Shown: one piece after another, positions 25,603 to 35,050 of the stretch
How the letters are laid out: every line of letters starts with the position of its first letter
Position numbering within the stretch: the first letter of the stretch is position 1
Source of the DNA: Bacillota bacterium
GTDB taxonomy: Bacteria; Bacillota; Clostridia; Lachnospirales; Lachnospiraceae
Direction: 5' to 3'
NCBI GenBank assembly: GCA_023409535.1
Contig: JAEYGZ010000019.1
Coordinates: forward strand, 46,647 to 110,646
DNA length: 64,000 bases
Program-made: the position numbers and the translations under genes
The notes under the pieces: generated by a model
What the model saw: the letters and a program-made list of their open reading frames with translations, nothing else
Told to the model about the DNA's origin: nothing
Databases searched by the model: none

Positions 25603-27726
25603 TTATATCGAAAACCTCGAAATTTCAGTTACCAGCTGTTCTGAGTTACCTTTCAGATTACCCGCTGATTGGTTTAACCCTTCCACCAGCTTCAGCTGAT
25701 CACCTGAAATCTGATTGACACTGTTCGTTGAAGCCGCTATTTCTTCCAATACCGCCGAAATGTTCTCAATCGCTGCCAGGGTACTTGCTCTGGCTCCCTC
25801 AATATTATCAACATTCTCGATAATTGTCTTCAGATGATACATCAGTTGATCCACACTTTCATTTATATTCAGATAGGATTCTGTTGTATTCTTAACTGCA
25901 GTATCCTGGAGCACCAATACATTTTCCGCTTCCTTTGCCGTCTTAACAACATTCTTTGTATTATTTTGGATGCTCTCAATAATCTGCTTGACATCGTTAA
26001 CCGAATGTCTTGTCTGATCTGCCAGATTTCTTATTTCACCGGCTACGACAGCAAAGCCTTTTCCAACCTCACCGGCTCTGGCAGCTTCAATGGAAGCATT
26101 GAGGGAGAGCAGATTCGTCTGATTCGAAATTTCATTGATTACATTGATTATAGATCCGATGGATATTGATTTTTCTGACAAATCTTCGATTCCCTTTACA
26201 ATATCCGTGGTTATCTCAATAGTTTGTTTTGTCTGGCTGGTAAGCTTCTGGGTAACGACAGTACCTTCCTGAATACTCTTTTTCGTACCTTCCGCAATTT
26301 TACCGATTTTATCGGTACTCGTACCCATCAGCTCAATCTTTTTAGAAAGATTATCCATCTGAAGAAGACATTCTTCCGAATCCTTTGCCTGCTGCATTAC
26401 TCCCTGCTCTATTTCATTCATAGCTGCTGAAATATTCTCAGAGGTTTTTAAAAATACCTCCGAAGCCTGTGATACACCAGAGGATGCCTCCGATACATCT
26501 CCGCTCAATGACTTGACCTGCCCAATCAGTTTCTTCATATTGGCAAATGTTCTATTTATTTCATCAATCAATATTTTAAATTCATCTTTTCGTTTCGTAT
26601 TAAAGTCAACTGTTAAATCCCCGGCAGCCGCTTTCTTTAATTTTAAAATTATATTTCTTATCGTCTTATCAATTCCGTAAGAAATAACCAAGCCTATCAG
26701 AACGGCAATGATGCACGCGGCAATAACAATGATGATGGTAAGCATTTTAATACTGTCTGCCTGACCCAAAATGATATCCTTTGGTATCATGGCACAAATC
26801 ATTGCACCTGAATTACCCACTTTAGAATACACAAACAAATTATCCGTGCCTTCTGCTTTCACATAAAATGCGTCATAAGTTTTATCGGATTTAACAGCAT
26901 CTTTATAAAAATCCGTACCTTTGAATACCGTTTCTCTGTTCTGTGGACCATCATCTGCATATATTTCTTTTCCATCCGGAGTTAGAAACGCAAGGGTACC
27001 CGTTTTATCAAATTCCATTTTCTTAAAGATATCCTTTACTGCATTGTTATCCATGTCAATTACAATCATAGAATCTGATCCGGTAAAAATTCGAATGAAA
27101 CGCATCGCATATTTATCGGATGAAGTCTTCAGATTTTCGTCCAGATATGAATCACTGCCTACCCATAAGGCATTTGAAGTATTCTTGATAGCCTCACCGT
27201 TTTCTGTTTTATTAAAACCTGAACAGATATCCGCTTTTATAGGGGATATCGATGTTACCGACTGTTTCACATCGGACAAAATAGAGATATCAGAGATAAA
27301 ACGATCCGTAAACTTTTTTGCCATAATATTATTAGTAATTGTCTGGAAATTTGTATTCTTTACCGAAGTATCATAATCGTAAAAGCCCAGATAATAATTC
27401 CGTATAATCTCATCATTCATCAGCTGCTGCGAAACAGTCTCTATTGATTGTACGACGATACCAATATATTCACTCGTCATATTAATTGCCTGCTGGGTAG
27501 TTTTTTCATAACTGCTTCGCATACCATCCGCTGCTTTTTCAAAGGATACAACTCCAAGAAATATAATAAACGCAATAGGTACCAAAAATGAAATAATCAA
27601 TTTAACACGAATTGTAGCCGAATGCAAAACCATCGAAGACAATCTTCCATAAAATTTTGCTTTTTTTTGCTGATCTGCTCTTACCCTATGGTGCTTTTCA
27701 TCGTTTCTTCTATTATGTTTTTTCAT
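25603..27726 (-). CDS. methyl-accepting chemotaxis protein
   Basis: Membrane chemoreceptor, 707 aa. A basic N-terminus is followed by a transmembrane segment at about 42-62, a periplasmic-side sensor region (about 63-325, Cache-like), a second membrane segment at about 328-352, a HAMP domain, and a long cytoplasmic coiled coil. The signalling tip is canonical (NEISNQTNLLSLNASIEAARAGE), which docks CheW and CheA. GAGGAGG precedes the ATG. It stands alone between intergenic regions; the ligand is unknown, though catabolic clusters flank it on both sides. Confidence 0.95.
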   Translation of the reverse strand: MKKHNRRNDEKHHRVRADQQKKAKFYGRLSSMVLHSATIRVKLIISFLVPIAFIIFLGVVSFEKAADGMRSSYEKTTQQAINMTSEYIGIVVQSIETVSQQLMNDEIIRNYYLGFYDYDTSVKNTNFQTITNNIMAKKFTDRFISDISILSDVKQSVTSISPIKADICSGFNKTENGEAIKNTSNALWVGSDSYLDENLKTSSDKYAMRFIRIFTGSDSMIVIDMDNNAVKDIFKKMEFDKTGTLAFLTPDGKEIYADDGPQNRETVFKGTDFYKDAVKSDKTYDAFYVKAEGTDNLFVYSKVGNSGAMICAMIPKDIILGQADSIKMLTIIIVIAACIIAVLIGLVISYGIDKTIRNIILKLKKAAAGDLTVDFNTKRKDEFKILIDEINRTFANMKKLIGQVKSLSGDVSEASSGVSQASEVFLKTSENISAAMNEIEQGVMQQAKDSEECLLQMDNLSKKIELMGTSTDKIGKIAEGTKKSIQEGTVVTQKLTSQTKQTIEITTDIVKGIEDLSEKSISIGSIINVINEISNQTNLLSLNASIEAARAGEVGKGFAVVAGEIRNLADQTRHSVNDVKQIIESIQNNTKNVVKTAKEAENVLVLQDTAVKNTTESYLNINESVDQLMYHLKTIIENVDNIEGARASTLAAIENISAVLEEIAASTNSVNQISGDQLKLVEGLNQSAGNLKGNSEQLVTEISRFSI

Positions 27727-28214
27727 AGCAAATTCCTCCTCTGTATTCTTTTTGCCACTATTTAATTACATTATTAGGACAATAGCAACTTTTTGTTTCG
27801 CTTTTTACCATCTATATACTATAATAGTACAAATTTATGTGTATTTCAATAACAATTTTAATATAATTGCTAGGCCATTATTACAATTATAGCAATGCTA
27901 TAATCTACGGTCTTATAAATATTATTATTTTCATATACCGGCTCTGTATCTATCACACCAGCTTTATTGTAGTTTCTCCCCTGACAAAATCGTTGCCCGA
28001 CAAGTTATTAAGCTTATTGACCATAAACTTATAGCTGCAACCCAGACAAAGTTGCCACTGGAGGCAATTAACCATTTAGACTTCACCAACCATTTTTTGA
28101 ACAATAAAAAGCCTTGTAAACGTTGATTTACAAGACTTTCCATCAATACAGCAAAACAGCAGAATCCCAGAAATGCGGTTAAGACTCGAATTCTTGCCCT
28201 AACTGCATTTTATA
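27727..28214. other. gene-free stretch with repeat debris
   Basis: The first half is A/T-rich leader of the chemotaxis gene. The second half (27960-28200) has a terminator-like hairpin (28108-28137, GCCTTGTAAA arms) followed by a sequence resembling a tRNA T-arm (AATTCGAGTC on the minus strand). Related hairpins occur at 29819-29856 and 31814-31850. No intact gene is seen. Confidence 0.5.
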
Positions 28215-29717
28215 TTATAATTGTTTTTTCTTTAATTTAATACCGTACATATTCATATCTACTTTTTCAATTAACTCATCTATTGAAAGTTTCATCTCCG
28301 GTTTATGAGTAAATACTCCGATACTGACATTATATTTATAGGGTTTTTTCTTGGCTAAACTTAATTCACTTAATTTGTTCCCGATTTTATTGCGAATGGC
28401 ATTGACATCATTTTCCGATAAATCATTAAATAAAATTACAAATTCATCTCCACCATAACGAAATATGATATCATTCTGTTTGATTTCATTATTTATCACT
28501 TCACATACGTCAACGATTAATGCATCACCTTCCACATGCCCATACTTATCATTTACTATTTTGAGATCATCGATATCCATAAAACATACAGTAAAATCTT
28601 CATTCTTATTAATGGATGACTCAAATTTCTTTTTTAATATCTCCATACCTATTCGTCGATTCAATACTCCGGTTAATTCATCGATCCTTGCATGTACAGT
28701 TAAATCCTTTTTTACTTGGTTTATTTCCGCAATATCAGTGATACCGCTTAAAATGCACTTCTCACTAAAATAATCAATAAGCACATAATTAACCATAGTA
28801 TATTTCATATCTCCGGACAATGTCCTTTGTTCGGTTACAAAGTCAACAACACTTTCATTGGATTTGATGAGATCATAAATGATATTCAAATCCGAACTAT
28901 TTACATATAACTGCTTTAAATAAAGCGCTTCCTCCCTGTCTTTCTGAATATCATAGAACAATAGCGCTTTATGATTTGTATAAATAATTTTTCCGTCATC
29001 AATTCTTGATATTAATAAAGGAAATGGATTTATTTCAACCAGTTTGATAAAGTTTATTTTATCCGCCTTCAGCATTTCATCATTAAGAAAGTTTTTAACA
29101 TTATTTCTATATAAGATCAAAAATAATACGATGGACGCTATTACCGCCGTTGTTGAATCTAATTGCTTTGCAAGTACTGAGGAATCCTTGCAAGCGTAGG
29201 ATAAACCTATCACAAAAAACACATGATTTAGGCAATACAATCCTATCACCCACCTGGGATATAAAGGTATCACCATTGATGCTGCTATGATAATCAACAT
29301 GTAAGCATTTATGTTTCCTGTATATCTCTGACTATTCAGGGATAAAAGCGACCCTGTCGTTATTGATATTAACATATCTATTAAGATTATTGTTTTTATT
29401 GTCCGGGAATACTTGCGAACGTTTGATTTTTTAAGCAGCGTATATATTATGATAAATATAATAGATAATAAAAAAATAACGATATGCAGTCTTAGAAGAT
29501 TGCTGCGATATGTTATATCAATGCTACTGTCCCTGCTCAGATAGATATCAAGACAAAAGCTATAAATACTTACGAAAAATATCACCCAATTAAGCAGTAT
29601 TCCGCGCACTATACTATGAAGCAAATATTGAAATTCAAATTCTTTATTATTTTTAAAGTCCATTTTTAAATATAATTCATTAACGATATAGTTATAACAC
29701 TTTTTATAGTACTTCAT
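28215..29717 (-). CDS. membrane diguanylate cyclase (GGDEF)
   Basis: Cyclic di-GMP synthase of 500 aa. About six hydrophobic segments fill residues 30-200, a PAS-like sensor region follows (about 215-330), and the C-terminal GGDEF domain carries the intact active site RYGGDEFVILF and DELTGVLNRR at its start. The inhibitory I-site position reads KQND instead of RxxD, so product inhibition may be weak. Plain minus-strand gene with GGAG upstream. Two HD-GYP proteins that could degrade c-di-GMP are encoded at 47.4-49.5 kb. Confidence 0.94.
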   Translation of the reverse strand: MKYYKKCYNYIVNELYLKMDFKNNKEFEFQYLLHSIVRGILLNWVIFFVSIYSFCLDIYLSRDSSIDITYRSNLLRLHIVIFLLSIIFIIIYTLLKKSNVRKYSRTIKTIILIDMLISITTGSLLSLNSQRYTGNINAYMLIIIAASMVIPLYPRWVIGLYCLNHVFFVIGLSYACKDSSVLAKQLDSTTAVIASIVLFLILYRNNVKNFLNDEMLKADKINFIKLVEINPFPLLISRIDDGKIIYTNHKALLFYDIQKDREEALYLKQLYVNSSDLNIIYDLIKSNESVVDFVTEQRTLSGDMKYTMVNYVLIDYFSEKCILSGITDIAEINQVKKDLTVHARIDELTGVLNRRIGMEILKKKFESSINKNEDFTVCFMDIDDLKIVNDKYGHVEGDALIVDVCEVINNEIKQNDIIFRYGGDEFVILFNDLSENDVNAIRNKIGNKLSELSLAKKKPYKYNVSIGVFTHKPEMKLSIDELIEKVDMNMYGIKLKKKQL

Positions 29718-29804
29718 ATAAAATCTTTCACTCCGCCGTATCTGAATATTTTTAGTATATCATAATAAATAGGTCTTTACTACCATTATACGCTCCTTAA
29801 GTTT

Positions 29805-29869
29805 ACTGCCCTTGGCACAAGAAAGCCTTGAACCATTGATTTTCAAGGCTTTCTTATGCCAAGGGCAGT
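29805..29869. terminator. long bidirectional hairpin after the anti-sigma gene
   Basis: Inverted repeat with 28-nt arms and a 9-nt loop, only one mismatch between the arms. The inner part (AAGAAAGCCTTGAA / TTCAAGGCTTTCTT) behaves like a terminator stem with an A-run and U-rich arm; the outer part adds ACTGCCCTTGGCA. It lies 47 nt after the anti-sigma stop and about 90 nt before the diguanylate cyclase start. Confidence 0.7.
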
Positions 29870-29915
29870 TGATGGGAAATACAGCGGATACGTAAAGTGC
29901 AAATTCTTCACATAA

Positions 29916-31124
29916 TTATTGAATGTACTTTGATGCAATTACATTATCTATTGTAAAGGTCATAATATTCCCTGAATCATACAATTCCAACAACTCATCT
30001 GCTTCTCCGTAGACTAAAGCTCCATAGGTACTTATCCCACTATTTGTCACATATGCTAATGCACTCTTATAATCATATGCTTCTGTGTTCCCGACTAACG
30101 CGGCAGTTGCTTCGTGATGATCCACCAGATAGTTCAGGAGGCTTGTGTAATGCGTCTCATAATTCTCCGCCATCTGGATTTCAGGAGCCGTATTATCTGA
30201 AAAATACATTAAATCAATCAATTGAAAGCCCGGATATTTATCCGAATTTACTTTATCTCCTGTAACAAAGCCATCATTAGGACCTGTAGTAAAGCCCATT
30301 AACTGCTGTCCCTGATTTTCTGCCGTACGCACTGCGACCCATTTAAAATCAATATCTTTGTAGGAATATTTTAAGGTGCATAATGCTTCCATTGTCAAGT
30401 CCTCTGTAAAACGAACCCATGCAGAAATATAAGAGGTGGGGGGCAATTCACTGACATGTGTTATCTGCATTTCAGTATTTTGTTTCTGCATGTTTAATGA
30501 TGCTTCATATTCTTTGCTTCCTTCCTCGCTATTCCAGAATTCTGTAAATGCAAAGCTGCCTTCGCTGGCATAGAAATCATCAAAATTACCCACTCGCATA
30601 TTTTTATTTAATTGTGCATTTACTGTCTCTTTTTCTTTGGTAAACAGATTCTTCCTGGTGTAGGTTATATTATATTTCCCAAAACCCAAATGCTCCGCAT
30701 AAGGAATACCGCCTATTGCATATCCGGGCATGGATACTTCAGTGACCGCTCGTATATCATTCGCAAAATCCTGCATATGTTTCTGCCCGGCAGTTTTTCC
30801 GGTCGGGCTATAAGATTGACTGGCCACCAGTGGAGATATAATATAATGAATCATCAAAACGATTGCAAATACGCATATGACCGATATCGCTACGACTGCG
30901 GCAAATCTTTTATAGACCGTACTTTTAATAGATTTTTCTATTTTAGACTGTTCATTGGTCATATCAGCACTTTCTGCCGCTCCCAGTTCCAAATATCTTT
31001 CTATTTCCTCCGCTAAATAATCATTAATTGCTTCACTCTTTTCCAGCTCCTGTTCTATCAGTAATTTTTCCTTCTCTTCTAATGTACCCTCTTTATATTT
31101 TGTTAAAAGCTCACGATATGTCAT
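29916..31124 (-). CDS. membrane anti-sigma factor
   Basis: Cognate anti-sigma factor of the ECF sigma factor encoded just upstream, 402 aa. The N-terminal 60 residues are cytoplasmic and helical (TYRELLTKYKEGTLEEKEK), as in sigma-regulator N-terminal domains that lack a zinc motif; one transmembrane segment lies at about 73-97 (AISVICVFAIVLMIHYII), and about 300 residues are extracytoplasmic, resembling sigma-factor regulator C-terminal domains. Its ATG overlaps the sigma stop by 4 nt. The outer domain presumably senses envelope stress and is the regulator of sigma release. Confidence 0.85.
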   Translation of the reverse strand: MTYRELLTKYKEGTLEEKEKLLIEQELEKSEAINDYLAEEIERYLELGAAESADMTNEQSKIEKSIKSTVYKRFAAVVAISVICVFAIVLMIHYIISPLVASQSYSPTGKTAGQKHMQDFANDIRAVTEVSMPGYAIGGIPYAEHLGFGKYNITYTRKNLFTKEKETVNAQLNKNMRVGNFDDFYASEGSFAFTEFWNSEEGSKEYEASLNMQKQNTEMQITHVSELPPTSYISAWVRFTEDLTMEALCTLKYSYKDIDFKWVAVRTAENQGQQLMGFTTGPNDGFVTGDKVNSDKYPGFQLIDLMYFSDNTAPEIQMAENYETHYTSLLNYLVDHHEATAALVGNTEAYDYKSALAYVTNSGISTYGALVYGEADELLELYDSGNIMTFTIDNVIASKYIQ

Positions 31125-31612
31125 ATAAAATCCTCCTTATTCAATCGCTCCTTTAGGTATTTTCTGGCTCTGCTGATTAACATTCTGCCCGCACTGTAGG
31201 TAATGTTCATCATTTCTGAAATGATCTCCAGCGGAATATCACAATAGTAATATAGGATAAGTATTTCTTTATATGTCTGAGGAAGCTGCTGAATAGCCTC
31301 ATATAATACACATCTTTCCTCCTCTATAATAATGTGATTAAATCCATCATTTTCCGATATAAAAAAATCTTCTATGGGTTTATCAAGTAAATACTTTTTC
31401 CTTTTCATTCCATCCAGCCAGGAATTTTTACATACCCGAAACAGCCAATATTTGAATTTTTCATCCTCCTGCTTTAAAGAAATCAATGCTTTAAAAAAAG
31501 TATCACTTACTAATTCCTGTGCGTCATGATGATTTTTGCAAAGCGAAAAAGCATACAGATATACTTCATTAGCATATTGTTTATATACCTTTTCTAATGA
31601 ATTTTTGGTCAT
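31121..31612 (-). CDS. ECF-type RNA polymerase sigma factor
   Basis: Extracytoplasmic-function sigma-70 factor of 163 aa. Region 2 is seen in YLYAFSLCKNHHDAQELVSDTFFKA and region 4 in LPQTYKEILILYYYCDIPLEII and SAGRMLISRARKYLKE. It recruits RNA polymerase to stress promoters and is held by the membrane protein encoded downstream in an overlapping gene. GGGAGGAAG precedes the ATG. An autoregulatory promoter is expected upstream but I could not identify it with confidence. Confidence 0.94.
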   Translation of the reverse strand: MTKNSLEKVYKQYANEVYLYAFSLCKNHHDAQELVSDTFFKALISLKQEDEKFKYWLFRVCKNSWLDGMKRKKYLLDKPIEDFFISENDGFNHIIIEEERCVLYEAIQQLPQTYKEILILYYYCDIPLEIISEMMNITYSAGRMLISRARKYLKERLNKEDFI

Positions 31613-31999
31613 ATACTTCCTCCCTTCACTTTATAAACGATTGAAAATCAAAAATGTAACTCCATCTGTATATTAAATCATATATAAAACCATTTCTCCA
31701 GCTTTCGGCAATAAGGATAAGACCTTTTTGCAGGTCGCAGCTAAATTCCCTACTGCCCTCAGCCTGCCATAGAAGCCTGCACCTAATGATTATACTCTTT
31801 ATTTTTAGACAACAAAAAAAGCCACGTAAACGTTGATTTACAAGGCTCTTCTCTGTACAGGGACAAGGGATTTGAACCATCTGCCCAATCAGCGGGCTCT
31901 GATAGAAAGGGCATATCCACTAGCCCGTTTGCTTTGATGTAATCCAGGAGCTCCTTCCTTTGGCTTTTATTCAGATTGTCAGGATCCATTCTGCCGCTC
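31613..31999. other. gene-free stretch with tRNA-like repeat copy A
   Basis: Contains a hairpin of the GCC-TTGTAAA family at 31814-31850 and the tRNA-3'-end-like repeat at 31858-31952. A 68-codon minus-strand frame at 31783-31989 runs through the repeat; its first half (MDPDNLNKSQRKELLDYIK) looks protein-like, the rest is translated repeat. Confidence 0.5.
31858..31952 (-). repeat. tRNA-3'-end-like dispersed repeat, copy A
   Basis: On the minus strand it reads GGGCAGATGGTTCAAATCC followed by a CCCTGTA end and then a terminator-like hairpin, the layout of a tRNA T-arm and acceptor end with its terminator. Related to copies at 51629-51726 and 59381-59478 and to the 3' end of tRNA-Trp at 61.75 kb. 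No D-arm or anticodon arm is present, so it is not a tRNA gene. Confidence 0.55.
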
Positions 32000-32821
32000 T
32001 TATTCTAGGGCTTTCTTTGCATATATAATACATTCTGAAGTACCCTTGGCACAATCCCCGAGTCCTTCATATTCAATCGACAGATATCCGTCAAAACCAT
32101 TCTCTTTTAAGTAGCGTATTATTTCGGCAATTGGTACGTCCCCTTTTCCCAAGACAACCCCTTGATAAACACTGCCGTCGATTGCAGCATAGCCTTTTTC
32201 GTCCTTTACCTTTTTTAAATCCTTCAAATGAATAAAACCGATCTTATCCTTTAAATTTCTGACCGCCTCCAGAGAGTTCTCATTTACCAAGATGAAGTTA
32301 CCGACATCCGCATTGGATTTCAATGCCTTCGAGCCGACTCTGTCTATGATTCTCTTTACTTGTGCGGATTTTCCCGCAAGAAGCCCATGGTTTTCCAGTA
32401 CCATTGTCATCCCTTTTTCTTCTGCCAGGGGGGTTATCTCCTGAAAGCATTCGACAATCCAATCCTCTGCATTTTCAAATGATATCCCATCCTTTGTATT
32501 GCCGCTGAATACTCTCATCAGTCCGGTACCAAGCTTAAGGGCAGTGTTTATGCTTTCCTTCACATACGCAACCTGCGCTTTTCTTTCCCGGGGGTCCGCA
32601 CTTACAAAATCATTGCCTATGGAGTATGCGGATACTTCCATGTCAAGCTGTGTAAGCAGTTCATTTATTTCTTTGATGTCACTGTCTCCGTTCATAAAAC
32701 AATCCAGCAGTTCAACCGACCTGACGCCATTTGTATGGCAGTAATTGATAAACTCGTATATGGTTATCTCCTTGCTGAATAACTTCTCCTGGAGACACCA
32801 TGCACTAACCGATAATTTCAT
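32000..32821 (-). CDS. sugar phosphate isomerase/epimerase (xylose isomerase-like TIM barrel)
   Basis: Cytoplasmic TIM-barrel enzyme of the AP-endonuclease-2/xylose isomerase-like superfamily, about 273 aa. Metal-site acids are seen in MVLENHG, SNADVGNFILV and IEYEGLGD, the usual Glu/Asp positions. These enzymes isomerise or epimerise sugars, sugar acids or keto-inositols. The start is either ATG 32821 (MKLSVSAW) or ATG 32845; I prefer 32821 because homologues of the fold begin there. It is the last gene of the sugar cluster, after a Gfo/Idh/MocA dehydrogenase, a very common pairing for keto-sugar intermediates. Confidence 0.88.
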   Translation of the reverse strand: MKLSVSAWCLQEKLFSKEITIYEFINYCHTNGVRSVELLDCFMNGDSDIKEINELLTQLDMEVSAYSIGNDFVSADPRERKAQVAYVKESINTALKLGTGLMRVFSGNTKDGISFENAEDWIVECFQEITPLAEEKGMTMVLENHGLLAGKSAQVKRIIDRVGSKALKSNADVGNFILVNENSLEAVRNLKDKIGFIHLKDLKKVKDEKGYAAIDGSVYQGVVLGKGDVPIAEIIRYLKENGFDGYLSIEYEGLGDCAKGTSECIIYAKKALE

Positions 32822-32937
32822 AAAAATAACCATGCCTTTCTTCATAACTGATTTTCACAGGAAAACCTGTACGCTACTAATGCCCGATGCCTGTATAGAC
32901 TTAAGTTTGTTCTGCGAGCCATACAATTACAAGTGAA

Positions 32938-33993
32938 TTATAAGATCACTTCATGGCCGGTCTCCGCAGATTTATAGATTGCATCAAGGATTCTCATCAA
33001 TTCAAGACCGTCCTCCGCGGGATTTATGCATTTGGTTCCATCGGCGACACAGCTCACAAAATGCTTTATTTCTTCAATAAAGTTGTGCTCAAAGCCGCTG
33101 CCGTCGGGATTTAATACCGGCTTTGAATCCTTTAGGTAATTATATTTACTTTCGTATAATTCAAACTCCGGTTCCATTTTGGCACCGGCTTTGTCTCCAA
33201 ACAGCTCAAGATAAAGAGAATCCTCTTTTCTGTTCTGTACCCAGCTCGTCTCAAAGAAAAGAGTCATTCCATTATCAAACTTTATTAATGCCGTTGCGCA
33301 ATCTTCCACATCGTTATATTCACTGTAATCGGCAGAATTGTATTTCGTTATTCCTTTTACCTCCGGCTTCAGTCCCATATGGCTGAAGGTTGAGGCTGTT
33401 ACCGAAACCGCTTTGGGCTTCCCCGAAAGATATCTGATCAAGTCAATCATATGTACACCCAGATCAATGACGGGACCGCCACCCGACCTTTTTCTGTCGG
33501 AAAACCATCCTCCCGGATTACCCCATCTTCTGAGGCACCCTGTCTTTGCATAATAGATACTGCCTAACTCTCCGTTATCTATCATTTCCTTCAAAGCGAT
33601 TGCATTATCGCCAAATCTCCTGCAAAAACCTACCATAAGAAGTTTTCCTGATTCTTTCGAAGCCTCAACCATCTCCAAAGCCTGATCCGCATTTAAGGCA
33701 AGGGGTTTTTCACATAATACATGCTTACCGGCGTTTAATGCCGCAATGCTTGCGGGAGCATGGATGTTATTCCATGCTGTAACACTGACAGCGTCCAGCT
33801 CCTTCATTTTCAGCATTTCATTATAATCGGTAAATGTATGCGGGATACCATAAGTTTCAGCAAATTTTTTCACACGCTTCCCGTTAATGTCGCATGCCGC
33901 GATTACCTCGACATTCTCAAGGCGAGTATATCCCGCCATATGTAAGTTGCTTATGCTCCCTGTCCCAATAATTCCGATTTTTACTTTACCCAT
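32938..33993 (-). CDS. Gfo/Idh/MocA-family NAD(P)-dependent oxidoreductase
   Basis: Sugar dehydrogenase-type oxidoreductase of 351 aa. The N-terminal Rossmann motif is GIIGTGSISNLHM, the CEKPLAL motif at about 95-101 is the family signature, and GVHMIDLIRYLSG contains the D-x3-H catalytic region. It likely oxidises a ring hydroxyl of a sugar to a keto group, which the adjacent TIM-barrel enzyme could then handle. TAAGGAG precedes the ATG; about 220 nt separate it from the acetyltransferase gene, so an internal promoter is possible. Confidence 0.93.
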   Translation of the reverse strand: MGKVKIGIIGTGSISNLHMAGYTRLENVEVIAACDINGKRVKKFAETYGIPHTFTDYNEMLKMKELDAVSVTAWNNIHAPASIAALNAGKHVLCEKPLALNADQALEMVEASKESGKLLMVGFCRRFGDNAIALKEMIDNGELGSIYYAKTGCLRRWGNPGGWFSDRKRSGGGPVIDLGVHMIDLIRYLSGKPKAVSVTASTFSHMGLKPEVKGITKYNSADYSEYNDVEDCATALIKFDNGMTLFFETSWVQNRKEDSLYLELFGDKAGAKMEPEFELYESKYNYLKDSKPVLNPDGSGFEHNFIEEIKHFVSCVADGTKCINPAEDGLELMRILDAIYKSAETGHEVIL

Positions 33994-34211
33994 ACTAACA
34001 CTCCTTATTAAACATAGTTTGATTCTTCAAAGGGAATATAATGATATCCTTTCATACGCATACACTATAAAATATACTGGCGATGATGTTATTTGTTTCA
34101 ATTATTGTCCGCAAATTGCCTTTACCTGCTCCACCAATCTTAAATGAAGTACCCACAACCTATAAGTTGCATTATATGATTTTTTTATTGCATTCCTTTC
34201 GGCCTAAGCCC

Positions 34212-34967
34212 TTATACAAGCAGATAATCAGGTTTTTGGATTAATAAATTTATCGTAAAATCAAACATTTCATACGCATTAATTAGTCTGACCGTGGAAT
34301 TACCAACCCTGTATTTTTTCATAATCCCCTTCTTTTCAAACCGTTCCTCTAATTTATTAAAATCCGTTGCCGGCTTTTCCCAATTATGCAGCCTGTTCGT
34401 AACCGTGATCCTTTGACCTCCATAACCTGTTATGGCGATTTTAACCGTATCCTTTTGCAGATGATACGGTACCCCTGCGATTTCCTCACAGGCATGGATC
34501 GAGGTATTGCTTTCCTGATCGACACCTGCCAGCATTATGCAGCCCTTTATCGCTGCATTGATATAATAAGGGCTGCTTTTGTCGCATGGGGACCCGGAGT
34601 TTTCATGTCCGGATGTCACCTCCTCCTTCCGGCAGCCGATTGCTGCCACAGAATGGGTGGGATGCAGTGAGCGTCTGGCCTCTTCCGACGTTCTTACGGT
34701 TTCCGAAATGATACCTGTCCAGCATTTGGTATTCACAACGTTAAATACAGGCGGACAGGAGGCCGAATCTTCTCTCCTGCCGGTAAGTGTGGGTACCAGC
34801 AGGGTTCCGTCCATACCAACTGCATTCATCAGTGAATGAACAACCGTACTCGCTCCTCTGTCAATGTACCCGAAGCTCTTTAGGGAACTGTGAAGCAGAA
34901 CGGTATCCCCATACTTTAAACCGACACCTTGAAACTGTTCCGCCAGCTCCTTAACACCTATTCCCAC
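34212..34967 (-). CDS. AAC(3)-family N-acetyltransferase
   Basis: Acetyl-CoA-dependent N-acetyltransferase of the aminoglycoside 3-N-acetyltransferase fold, 251 aa. Typical segments are VLLHSSLKSFG, GTLLVPTLTG, RRSLHPTHSVAAIG and NTSIHACEEIAGVPY, including the conserved His and His/Glu of the active site. The start is GTG 34967 with AAAGGG 8 nt upstream. Inside an amino-sugar-like cluster with NanE and a GNAT fusion protein, a sugar amine is the more likely acceptor than an antibiotic; resistance is not implied by the sequence. Confidence 0.85.
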   Translation of the reverse strand: MGIGVKELAEQFQGVGLKYGDTVLLHSSLKSFGYIDRGASTVVHSLMNAVGMDGTLLVPTLTGRREDSASCPPVFNVVNTKCWTGIISETVRTSEEARRSLHPTHSVAAIGCRKEEVTSGHENSGSPCDKSSPYYINAAIKGCIMLAGVDQESNTSIHACEEIAGVPYHLQKDTVKIAITGYGGQRITVTNRLHNWEKPATDFNKLEERFEKKGIMKKYRVGNSTVRLINAYEMFDFTINLLIQKPDYLLV

Positions 34968-35050
34968 TCATAACACCCTTTCTTTTCTTCTTTTTTCTTT
35001 TGTTCCGTCCGCAGAACCAAGGTCTGCTGTGCTAAAATTACGGCTAACAA

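Noticed and set aside
31783..31989. 68-aa protein gene
   Set aside because: The frame reads through the tRNA-like repeat, and the equivalent region in copies B and C is not open; the ribosome binding site is weak. Kept only as part of the repeat description.
34212..34967. Acquired aminoglycoside resistance gene
   Set aside because: The AAC(3) fold is common in chromosomal sugar clusters; here it is co-located with NanE and GNAT genes and shows no mobile-element context.
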